In this document: one piece after another, positions 53,777-63,212 of the stretch
How the letters are laid out: the number at the start of each line of letters is the position of its first letter
How positions within the stretch are numbered: position 1 is the first letter of the stretch
Source of the DNA: Blattamonas nauphoetae
Lineage: Eukaryota > Preaxostyla > Oxymonadida
Direction: 5' to 3'
Assembly (NCBI GenBank): GCA_033064195.1
Contig: JARBJD010000026.1
Coordinates: forward strand, 310,001 to 374,000
DNA length: 64,000 nucleotides
The notes under the pieces: model-generated
What the model was told of the DNA's origin: nothing
The model's database searches: none
The model's input: the letters and a program-made list of their open reading frames with translations, nothing else
Made by a program: the position numbers and the translations under genes

Positions 53777-54566
53777 TAGTGGTGTTAGAAACCCGCTCTG
53801 GTCCATAAACCCGCAACCAGCGTGATAAATCCGCCACTTCATTTTTGATTGATCATTCATTTCTAATTGTCTCAACTGAGAGTCTTGAGAAGTTTTCTGG
53901 AAAAAGTGAAGAAGAAAAACACGTCTGTGAAATGCGACATTGAAATCAATGGGTCAAGATTCAAACCGAAATCGATGTTTCACTAGCCAGGACTCGAGAT
54001 ATGACAGTCAACCAAAGAACTTGTTTCAATACACAATTCCAACGCTTCATCAATTTCACTCGACCATACTTCTTGAGATTCTGTCGTTCTCAACTTTATC
54101 ATCATTTGTTCAGTTGGATGTCTTGCAATCTGTAAAACTCACACAAGAGAAGCTCTGATATTCAGAACATCCGGAGGAGGAAATAAAAACAAGGATCAAA
54201 CTGACACTGACATCAGGAGGGCAAGATTGCAATGGTTCAGTTTCTTCTCTTCCGATCTTCCTTTGAATCAAAGTTTCATGAAGTCAAACCACCAATCCAA
54301 CGTTCATTTGACGTTCACAACAACCGATTCAACAAGAAAATACAAACGAGGAGGGATATGATGACAATGCCGAGTCTCGAGAAAGATCAGTTTCAATTGC
54401 GTCACTTCACGATTTTTTTCGATAGATTTTTTCAAAAATGTGAGAAAAATAGAGGATAATGTGAATAAATGATGAAAGAGTGAGAGTATGATGAAGATCG
54501 TTCGGTTGCGGTTTTTTGGACACCGGTTGCGGGTTTCTGAACGCGGGCGGGTTTCTAACACCACTA
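53777..54566. mobile_element. 790-bp MITE-like element in the host gene
   Basis: Inverted ends TAGTGGTGTTAGAAACCCGC are matched over the first 20 bases, followed by AAACCCGCAACC motifs on both sides. TCA flanks it on both sides (53774-53776, 54567-54569). If the ends are cut two bases later, AT is an alternative duplication. Either choice leaves the host frame open ('GEKDV' to 'TEQHRQ'). No transposase. The superfamily is uncertain (3-bp duplication: PIF/Harbinger-like or CACTA-like). Confidence 0.75.
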
Positions 54567-54569
54567 TCA

Positions 54570-55374
54570 CATCCTTCTCTCCGATTTGAGAGACAATCAT
54601 CATCAGAACGTAAAGTGATTGATCACGAAGGATGAAATGAGAACTGCTCAGAGCTCCGATCAGACGATCGACGAAGGCGTGATGGTCGACAATGTGAGGC
54701 AGTGTCCTGTGTTCGATATAAATATCCGCACAGCGAGAGAGAGAATTGGCAATCGTGTCATCATCTTCCTTGTCAAACAGAGAGACTGTGAACGTCTCGT
54801 TGTCATCAAGTGGAGGAGCGATGATTAATTGAACGGGGGTGTGAAATGATGGGTGAACTTGTGAACGGTGGAAGGAAGAGTGGGCAGGAGCTGAAATAAG
54901 GTCGTGGAGAGTTCTGATCATCCAAACAGCGTCAGATGAGGTGGCTGTGGAGGATGTGACGATGTTGTGTGATGGTGGTGATTGGGCCTGAAGTGAGATT
55001 GTGATCGATGAAGTGTTAGTGTCAGTTTGAGAGATTGTGATCGACAAGGGATCCGTGTCAGTCTCAGAGATTGTGAGAGAGGAGTGGTCAGTGTCTGTTT
55101 CGGTGATTGTCTCCGATGAAATGGAGCCACGACGAAGAGCTGAATTATCAATTGACGATTCTAGTGTCGACATATCATCCGTCTCAGTTCGAAATTGGAA
55201 AGGGAGTCGATTCGATTCTGAAGAATTGAGTGAATGATCGGTATGTGACGACGCGAGATGAGCAGACAGGAGTGGGAGTGAAGGAGTGTGAAGTGACATC
55301 AAGTGTTGGTGTTTTGACAGAAGACAGGTCAAGGTTTGTCGAAAGATCCAGTTTCGCAGAAATGAGATTTCACT
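54570..55374 (-). CDS. Host gene of unknown function, exon 3
   Basis: It follows a 43-bp intron with 'SEISFLRNWIFRQTLTCLLS'. It then has a long Ser/Thr-rich low-complexity stretch in which 'ITETDTDHSSLTIS'-type units repeat four times (about 55020-55130). A structured part follows: 'VWMIRTLHDLISAPAHSSFH', 'PPLDDNETFTVSLFDKEDDD', 'DRLIGALSSSHFILRDQSLY', 'MMIVSQIGEKDV'. It ends at the MITE-like insertion. Confidence 0.75.
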
Positions 55375-55417
55375 CTGAAACAGAAACAAGAAAGTCAATC
55401 AGAACAATGAAACATAC
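55375..55417 (-). other. 43-bp intron
   Basis: GTATGTTTCATTG...TTTCTGTTTCAG with a TCTGATTGAC branch-like stretch. Splicing joins 'VEKEEAV' to 'SEISFLRNW' in phase. Confidence 0.85.
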
Positions 55418-56001
55418 CACAGCTTCCTCTTTCTCAACAATCTTCCTCATCAATCCCTTCAATCCCTCAAACGAGTCGAATTCTTCTCGCACCTTCTCTT
55501 GCGAGTATCGCTTCTGAACTTCCTTAACAATATCCACAAGTTTGTTCGAATTCTCCGCATCAATCACGGCATCCCCAAGCCGTCTCGGGACATCCATACC
55601 CTTCAGTTTGAAGAGTGATTCTGGAGGCAATTTCCAACGACCGGATCTTGATTGAACATCCACCATGTGGACGAAAACACGTTGGATTGATTGATGAGTA
55701 AGAACACCTGATTCGTTGTGAAAACGTGTTTGCAAGTCCAACCAGTGACGGAAAAAAGGGACGAAATAATCTGTGGGAGAAGAGTCTGGAAGATCGATAT
55801 CACCCTTTTGCACGAATGTGCCCAAAATGTCAACCATAATTCGACAGAAGATGAGAGAATAGAAGTCTGGATTGAGAGGAGACTCCAACGAGTGATGATC
55901 TTCAAGAATCAGAAGAATCGTCAGAAAAAGTTCGCAGATGACAGAAAGGTCGGATGAGAAGGCGTTCTCACGAAGCGTTGAATTAATTGAAGAAGTACAA
56001 T
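55418..56001 (-). CDS. Host gene of unknown function, exon 2
   Basis: 'DCTSSINSTLRENAFSSDLS' ... 'FLTILLILEDHHSLESPLNP' ... 'DYFVPFFRHWLDLQTRFHN' ... 'MDVPRRLGDAVIDAENSNKL' ... 'GLKGLMRKIVEKEEAV'. Helical, no recognised domain. It is bounded by clear GT-AG introns on both sides. Confidence 0.78.
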
Positions 56002-56038
56002 CTGAAATGTGAGTGAAAGAAAGTAAAAAGTAACAAAC
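56002..56038 (-). other. 37-bp intron
   Basis: GTTTGTTACTTT...CACATTTCAG; joins 'VAYI' to 'DCTSSIN' with the codon GAT split across it. Confidence 0.82.
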
Positions 56039-56162
56039 CGATGTAGGCAACACGGAAGCTGTCCATCCGAACATCGTCAAAAGTCAGAGGCGGTGCAGAT
56101 GGACATCGTTTGAGTCGACGGTCCAAAAAGAGGACTGCTTCAACAAACCATTCCATAAAATC
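56039..56162 (-). CDS. Host gene of unknown function, exon 1 of those resolved
   Basis: 'DFMEWFVEAVLFLDRRLKRC' then 'PSAPPLTFDDVRMDSFRVAY'. It starts after a GTTCTGCAG acceptor. The gene continues upstream beyond this exon, but I could not resolve the next exon or the true start. Confidence 0.68.
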
Positions 56163-56196
56163 CTGCAGAACCATATAAACAAAAAACAATACACAC
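56163..56196 (-). other. 34-bp intron
   Basis: GTGTGTATTGTTTT...TATGGTTCTGCAG, GT-AG, the shortest read here along with 45743-45776. The upstream exon ends '...VKISWK' if in phase 0. Confidence 0.6.
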
Positions 56197-56701
56197 TTTC
56201 CATGAGATCTTGACATTTGAAACATCATAGGTTCAGACAAAATCAAGAAACGATTGAGATGTGTTTTTGTGAGGAATTGTTCCACAACCCAAAGTATCAA
56301 TGTTGTCAGTGATTCTAGGGATCATTATAGGTGAAACCAGTTGGCGATCTGGTCGATAAAATCACAGTGTCAGATGAATGGACGAGTTTGAATTTGACGA
56401 TTGAAGCGACTCGGAGAGACGATCAGTTGTTCAAATCCACCTCAAAAAGACAGAAACGGGGGAACTGCTCAACAGGATGTGATTCAAATCGAGATTTTAG
56501 GCGAATACTCTTCGGGGAAAGCGATTCAACTGTCACGAGATTTGAACTGTGGGTGGGATCAAGACATTCCATCATCATGACCTTTTCTTCTGATTTAGTT
56601 TTTTCTAATTGAGACAAAAGAAAAGAGAATTGTCATTGAGATGGATACCATAACAAAATGAAGACGACAAATAAAACAAATCAATGAAGAGTAATCTTTT
56701 T
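56197..56701. other. Unresolved spacer; upstream exon(s) of the host gene may lie here
   Basis: A/T-rich. Codons '..NVKISWK' just upstream of the 34-bp intron may be an exon, but no start or further splice site is convincing. There is nothing else. Confidence 0.4.
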
Positions 56702-57987
56702 TCATGCCTGCTTGACTACCACCAGCCTGCAGTTCGAGAACACCCCGCGACGACGGACAACAATCGGAAGTCCATCCGAATATTCAACCAGTGCACCATT
56801 TAAAGTCGGCGATGAAGATTCAAGCATTCGACGAGTCCAGTCCAGACAAGCAATTCCTGACTCAAATCTCATCCAAGCGTGAGTTGAGGTCGTTTTCTCA
56901 AACCAGCTGTCCTTTAATACGATCGTTGTGTGGCCAGTCAGAAGTCGGATGTGGAGCGACGCCGACAGGGACGAGGAAGGATGCGAATCCAAAAACAGAC
57001 AAGACGAGATAACAAGCGAGCGGGATGCGGATGACGATGAGTTGAGTGTGATTTGGAGGGCAGAGCGAGTGATTGGTCCTGTTCCAACAACCACTCCACA
57101 CGACTCGAACACGCTGTCAGAAATTTGTGTTGTTGTTTGTGCTGTCGACACTTGAAGAAGGCCATCTCCTTCAGACGATGACGATGGAATCATTCGACGA
57201 GTTTTCTGAAAACGGCTTCCTTCCATTTCGAAAGTCGAGAGAGGCGAGAGTGACGAGAAGGAGATCAGAGGCGTGTTGGATGTGGTCGTGTCGTGAATAA
57301 CGAAATCAGAAATGAAGACAGAAATCTGGTTCCACATCCCTTCTCCCACAATCACCCCAACTCCTTCCCCAAATGAACCAAACGATATGGAAACAGAATT
57401 AAATCGGCCAGTCCCGCTCTTAACTTTCGCCAATCCAACCCTAATCTGTCATTCTCCAGCCAGTCCAATCGAGTTTGCTTCAAGATTCCCTTCTGAGTCA
57501 ACAACGAACACCCAGCCGGAGGACATGCATTCTTCAGAGGACGACAGAATCATGTTCAGACTCTCCACTTGAATCGTCGCTTCAGAGATAGACACGATTC
57601 CTTCTGTCGAACTGCACGATGACCTTCCAATCACAACACGGCTTCGTTGTGTAGACGACTCACTCGAAAGTGTCATCCCCATATTCCCCCTCATCCAGAA
57701 GCCATCTCCCATCTCAGCCTCTTCTCGCACCAACAGACATATCCAGTCTTTTCCCTGCCCCTTTCCTGCGTTTTGTCCTGTCCATACTGTCCGGCACGGT
57801 TTGTCGTCTTCTCCACACTCCGCGATCGAGTCTGAACCACCACGAGCAACTAGAATCGTGTCTGGTTTGGTGGGGGTTGTGAAGGAGAGGAAGGTGGGAG
57901 TCGCAGCGAGGTTGAATGCCCATTTTTCAGCTGTGATTGAGATATCGTTCATCTCTGAAGACGACGCTGAGACGAGACCGACAATCT
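56702..57987 (-). pseudogene. Second surface-protein gene, C-terminal segment
   Basis: It begins '(K)IVGLVSASSSEMNDISITAE' and continues to a Cys linker 'GGSDSIAECGEDDKPCRTVW', of the same type as in the giant gene. Beta-helix text follows ('TEGIVSISEATIQVESLNMI', 'DGLLQVSTAQTTTQISDSVF', 'ALQITLNSSSSASRSLVISS') and the gene ends 'RRRGVFSNCRLVVVKQA' at 56702. One in-frame TGA lies at 57449-57451 ('IGLAGE' then 'QIRVGLAK', plausibly a former Trp); otherwise open. No transmembrane anchor is seen, so it may be secreted or held by another means. The upstream part lies beyond the DIRS-like element 57988-62565. Confidence 0.72.
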
Positions 57988-58334
57988 TTTAACAACAAAC
58001 CGGGGACATCAACATACGAGTGCCATGCATTTAATAAGGGCTGGCCTAAACCAAGAAGACCAAACACAAATAAAGTTTTATCTGTTCCCAAAAATCCCAT
58101 CAAAGGAACGTAATGTTCACAATGACGGTTCTGCCCATATAGGGCTGTTGATGTCAAAAAACAAAAGGTATTCCTGATTGGATCTTACCCAGAAATCCCT
58201 ACCAGGGAACAAAAACTGGGGGAACAGGGCCGAAAACGACCCATCAGGTGATACAAAGGCTCACCCGTGTGGGTTGACCACAATCAGGACCACTGACACG
58301 AGTTTGAGTAGGTGTGTGTCAGGACTCTATGTTG

Positions 58335-58412
58335 ATGTCCCCGGTTTGTTGTTAAAGGACTTCGATAAATCTCAGTCCACAACCAAACCGGGTCCCTCAA
58401 CATACGAGTATT
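58335..58412. repeat. Internal complementary region of DIRS-like element 4
   Basis: GATGTCCCCGGTTTGTTGTT, then AAAGGACTTCGATAAATCTC, joins the complements of the two ends and so fixes 57988 and 62565 as termini. Confidence 0.85.
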
Positions 58413-58712
58413 GAAAGGATACCAAAGGGAGAGGTGAAACTGAGAAGAAGGAATGAGAATAAAGAAAGTATATCTTTTAGTACCAGAGTTAGGCCGTGAC
58501 CTCAAGTGAGCTGACACCGCCTGGATGAAAGCTCGTGATCTATAGAGAATGAAAATCGGAGGGAAGCTGGGCTCTTTCTTGACAGTGACTAGGAAGCATC
58601 TTGATCAATCACTGCCCATCTCCCACATCACTGCCTCTTCGTCCCAGCTCCCCTCAACGCTGATCCCAACGGGATCAGTCACTAATCCTCTCCTCCCATC
58701 CTCGCATTCCAA

Positions 58713-59117
58713 ATCGAGGTGGGGAGACCTTCCTCTCAACCCATGCTCGTGTTTCACATCGAGGTGGGGAGAACTTCATCTCAACCCATGCTCGTGTTTC
58801 ACATCGAGGTGGGGAGAACTTCATCTCAACCCATCATTGCTTTCTCAGTCGGGATGGGGAGATCATCATCTCTACCCATCATTGCTTTCTCAGTCGGGAT
58901 GGGGAGATCATCATCTCTACCCATCATTGCTTTCTCAGTCGAGATGGGGAGATCATCATCTCTACCCATCATTGCTTTCTCAGTCGAGATGGGGAGACCA
59001 TCATCTCTACCCATCATTGCTTTCTCAGTCGGGATGGGGAGATCATCATCTCTACCCATCATTGCTTTCTCAGTCGAGATGGGGAGATCATCATCTCTAC
59101 CCATCATTGCTTTCTCA
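58713..59117. repeat. 45-bp minisatellite, nine copies
   Basis: The unit TCGGGATGGGGAGATCATCA followed by TCTCTACCCATCATTGCTTTCTCAG has period 45. Three diverged copies at the left (GAGGTGGGGAGAACTTCATC, CATGCTCGTGTTTCACA) are followed by six near-identical ones. A period divisible by three keeps frames open on both strands; the resulting 209- and 262-residue frames are artefacts. Confidence 0.92.
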
Positions 59118-62100
59118 TTCTTCCATCTCTCCAACACACCCCTCTCTCCCGCTCGTGAAGAAAATCACACCTTGGTTGCCTCTCCCCCTCGCTCAAGAGG
59201 TTTCGTCTCCATCTACCTTCCACACAGAGCCTCCTTCCTTCCTTCACTTCTCCCACTCGACGCAATCCGTGTGCACATTCGATTGCGGGATGTGCGATAT
59301 CAGTCTCCAGACTGGTCTCCTCCACTTCCCCAAATGATGATAATATGACACTCCGCATGATCTCATCGAATGATATTGCCTCAGGTGATGCGCAGTGCGA
59401 CCCATTAAGGATTATCCTTGTGTCGGATCTGTTTGACTTCTCGCTCAGGAACAGACGGACAGCAGCGTCAAGTTGTGTGACGTTGGGCATTTGGAGGTAC
59501 ATCCTTCCTTTGTCATCACCGAAGAGTCATGACTTGCCAATCCTGTACGGCCAAGAGGAGCAGCATGAATCGGTTTAGAAAACTTGTGTTGCCTGAACCC
59601 ATCTGGATTTCAGCTATTTTCGAGAGAACAGTTTCCATGTCGTGATAGGTTGAATCTCATGTCTAAACGACAATGAGAGAGTTGAGAGATGGTTTGGTAG
59701 CAGCAATGGCACGAAGTTGCCAATGTGAACTGTTTGATTGGATTCTATGCATTGGTCGTCTCCTTGTGGCTCTTTCTTCTTCGCATTCCCTCTAGACTTT
59801 TGTCTCGTCTTATGGTCCCGTTCACTCATCATTGGAATCAACAAGCCGTGATTTTCCAAGTGTTCCGACCATCATAGCATTCCTAGTTCTTTCAGATGTG
59901 ATTTCGTTCTGCTGACATCGATTCGACTCATTCTCTCTCTTCCGAAGCCCTTCCCTTCCACCAATTTTTTCCAACCTTTACTTTCATTCGCAGTCTTCGT
60001 GAAGCCAACTTGCACTGCTTCCCCGAGATCAACCAGTCCCATCGTGAAGAATCCGTCTTCCGCAAGAGTCCCCTCGAGTGACCTTTTCGAGTGTCAGACC
60101 TTTAGAGGCATTGCTTCCGATGTCAGGTGCCATCTGCTATCCACAAACAAGTTTACGATCTTTCCCTGCCGGAAGGGTTTGGTGAAGGACATGACTCCTT
60201 TCGTAAGGTAAATTAATGTGTTTGTGATTCATCCTCTGTCCAAAGCAGGATGACCAACATTGTTCAGTCTTTGTCCGAGGCTGGAGTCTGCGGTGATGGA
60301 GAGTTTCATGAGTTCAACAGACCCGACGCTGGAGGTCTTCCATCCATCACGCTGAACATGTTTTATCTTCAGCTGCTCACTCCTTCGCTTGCTCTACGCT
60401 CCGAATAGCCAGAAAGGTCCAGTTCGTCGAGGAACTGTGAACTTTAACCTGTGAACCTTTTCGACGAACGTACGGCACTTGATGATTCACTCGTCCCAAA
60501 ACAAGGAGCCGAGAACCCGTCGATGTAAACACGGTGGAAGAGGCGCTTCCCTAGCAAGAATTGTTGAGTAGGAGTGAGATAATGTGCTGTTGAAAGTGTT
60601 GCTTCCGCTTCGGATTCTCTTCTCCTAGAATCATTCCAAGAAGAACCATTTCTGTTGTGCTTCCATCATTCCGAAATGAATTGCGAGAGACGATGCTCGG
60701 AGAATATATGTCGCTTGTTGGAGAATCTAATTTTTTCTTGACGACACAACTGTTGCTTCTGACGTAAATATCTTCGGTCGGTCCACAAACTGATCATAAA
60801 CCAGGCGAGGCAAAATCGACACTTCCAGCAAGAAGCCCCGTTCCCTTCACAGCTTGATTCGGAGTTGCAGTCGCTGCTGCTGCCCCTCCACTGAACGACA
60901 CACTTAATTCCACAGTTGGAGTGAACTCGAGGAGAGGAAGGAGATCACGATCATCGACGTATTGGTTGTCATGGGTATTGAGACTGGCCGAAGTTGGGTT
61001 GCTAACTTTAACGTGAAAGAGATGTCAGTTGTGATCCAGCATGCGAATGAGAGACTTCATCCGTCTGAGGATGGTTTGTTGAAGTTTGATCCCGTATCCT
61101 GTTTTGGAAGTGGAGCTGATCGACTTCGACGGATTGATCCGCTTTGTCCTCGTGGTTGAGAAGGATCCTCTCCTCTCGTCTAATTCCAGCCCAAAAGGGA
61201 GATTCAGAGATTACGATTGGGAGGTTCATGTCTGATTGATACGTGTTGGCCTCTGCTTCTGCCGCACTGTTCCCTTCAGAGCAGGTGGATCTGTGGAAGA
61301 GGAATCTCGTGACTGTGAGAGAGATTTCACTGCGGAACACTCGAGTTGCCCTCCAATTCCGTACAAACTCGTTGCCCCAATGAGATGTTAATGAAAGTGT
61401 CGGTTTGGTGGAGGCATGAAGAGAAGGACGTGTTCCAGTTCATCACAATCCATCTTCCCTTCGACGATAACATCCCTGCCCCGCTGTGTTGGCCGCCGCA
61501 CTCTGAAATAACAACCGGACGTTGATTCACTTTCCTTTCAGAGATATGTATTCTTGACCTCACAACTGTTTCAGAAGAGGTGTATTTCGTCAGTAGTACT
61601 AAAACAGTGTTGTTTCCAATTGGTAGGCCTGTGAACGGTGAGATTTGGAGATTTAAGCCTCATTCGACCAAACGAAGAGGATGTGCCAGTGTAACTCAAG
61701 GATGCCCTTGAATCGAACTATGAAGCGATCCGTTATCATTGATCGGGCAATGACAACACCAGACCGTGGTCTTGTGGGTTCGATGGGCGATCCTGTTTTA
61801 GGAGACAATAATACCATGCTGCTGCAGTTAAAGTTGGAATCACCACGGGATGGGTGATTTCCACGATCCGATACGCCTCAGGGACTGATCGACGCGAGTA
61901 CTAGTAGAAATCCGAAGTCCCGAAAACGATGCTCTCCATCTTGTGGCACTGGTCGAAAAATCCTTCTGCCGCCTGAGTGACACTATATTTATCCTTTCCA
62001 AATAGCATCTACTGTGTGAGATTGGTCGGAAACGGGGTAGTATTCCCTCCTGTGTGGATTGGATTCTTGTCGCCACCTAGACGTTGGAACCAAAGAATAT

Positions 62101-62480
62101 ATCAAAATCGCTCATCATATTCTGTGGAAAACTGATTTGAACATTTTACTTGCATCTCGGAGGAGCTGTTGCCTTCTTTGATATGAAAAAGAAGTCGAGA
62201 TGTCCGATCTTTGTCTTGTTTGAGGGCTATTTCAAGTAAGTTTCCCAATGTTTGAACGGGGGAAACCGTTAATGAGGTAATCATCAGTACTTAGAGCATT
62301 CCTTAACGTTAAATACATTCTCGATGGAGCTGAAACGGACATGAATGTTTTGAATGCAATTAACTGAATCGTTGTCAAATAAGCTTGAAACAGTTGACTC
62401 TGTAGCGTCGTGATGTTTCACTTCATAAAGGAGCGGCGATAAGGACCAGGAGGCGTTTGAACGTTTGTGTTTGTCGAATT
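59118..62480. other. Unidentified interior of DIRS-like element 4
   Basis: More than 3 kb with no recognisable gene. Fragments such as minus 59614-59859 and plus 60962-61159 have no motif. Some stretches (for example 59990-60210 and 61010-61340) have the Ser/Thr-rich flavour of eroded surface genes, but I cannot support a call. Confidence 0.4.
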
Positions 62481-62565
62481 TGATTTAGGCCAGCCCTTAT
62501 TAAATGCATGGCACTCATATGTTGAGGGACCCGGTTTGGTTGTGGACTGAGATTTATCGAAGTCC

Positions 62566-63211
62566 TGGTGACGGTGTATGTCGTTGATAACTTCAGATCC
62601 AGCTTCGACGATGGCAGAAGTGAACCAACCCCATTCATGAACTTCAGATGTCCTGTCATTTCATTGCTTCCATCTGCTTCCGTCAATTTCATTTCATAAA
62701 TCTGCGACTCCAGTGGAACCTTCCCCTTCACAATCACATCAATCCTCCTCGACACCACATCAGCCGACGCCTCCACTTTCGCTGTCAGATACGGTCCCAT
62801 CTTGAGGAACGCATCTTTGAACTGTCGAGTGTAGGTGTATGAGTAAAATTCATCCATTTCCAATGAATACATTCCCACGCTGTTCGGTGTGGTGGTGGTC
62901 CAACAGTTGTTGATTGAGATGTCAGTTGGGTTCGCCATCTGCGTGTCTTCGATCACAAAGTCTGCAAACTGAACTGCGTCTTTCATCGCCTCCATCATCG
63001 CGAAATATGTTGGATTGTCGCTCACGGTGTTCCCGACGAAAAGAGTATTTGTGAGAGTGATCGGTGAGCAGGGTTCGAAACCTGCCACGGGCGGTCTTTC
63101 TTCCGTTGACTTCGCGTTGATGCACCCCTTTGCCCCGTTGAACACGCGTTGTCGGTACGTTGTTGAACTCCATTCGTGTGCATAGAAGAATTTGATCGTA
63201 ACAAAGCACCC
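62566..63211 (-). CDS. Second surface-protein gene, upstream segment
   Basis: It starts after an ATATTCTCACAG acceptor at 63212 and encodes 'GCFVTIKFFYAHEWSSTTYR', 'EERPPVAGFEPCSPITLTNT', 'DISINNCWTTTTPNSVGMYS', then the Ig-like 'KVPLESQIYEMKLTEADG' and 'SSKLDLKLSTTYTVTK'. It then joins 'IVGLVSASSSE' at 57987 without gain or loss of bases across the DIRS-like element. The upstream exon with a signal peptide was not found in the window. The repeat style matches the giant gene, so both belong to one surface family. Confidence 0.75.
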
Positions 63212-63212
63212 C

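Larger units (their letters stand above)
57988..62565 (-). mobile_element. DIRS-like YR retroelement 4 (4.6 kb, decayed / non-autonomous)
   Basis: Left end TTTAACAACAAACCGGGGAC and right end ...GATTTATCGAAGTCC contain the inverted blocks CATGCATTTAATAAGGGCTG and CCAGCCCTTATTAAATGCAT. The internal complementary region at about 58335-58412 joins both complements (GTTGTTAAA|GGACTTCG). There is no target duplication: the flanking gene reads '...TTYTVTK|IVGLVSA...'. The recombinase-tail block GGCCGTGACCTCAAGTGAGC at about 58490 gives minus orientation. No gag, RT or recombinase frame survives; the interior is a 45-bp array and unidentified sequence. It looks old or was always non-autonomous. Confidence 0.85.

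Noticed and set aside
53777-54566. Helitron (possible AT target)
   Set aside because: Clear inverted ends and no 5' TC / 3' CTAG hallmark; a TIR element fits better.
58549-59348. Plus-strand frames of 262 and 209 codons
   Set aside because: Mostly translation of the 45-bp minisatellite; no start context, domain or homolog-like region.
18241-62565. Polinton/Maverick or other capsid-bearing element
   Set aside because: No protein-primed DNA polymerase, packaging ATPase or capsid-like frame seen; the large elements have DIRS-type ends and internal complementary regions.
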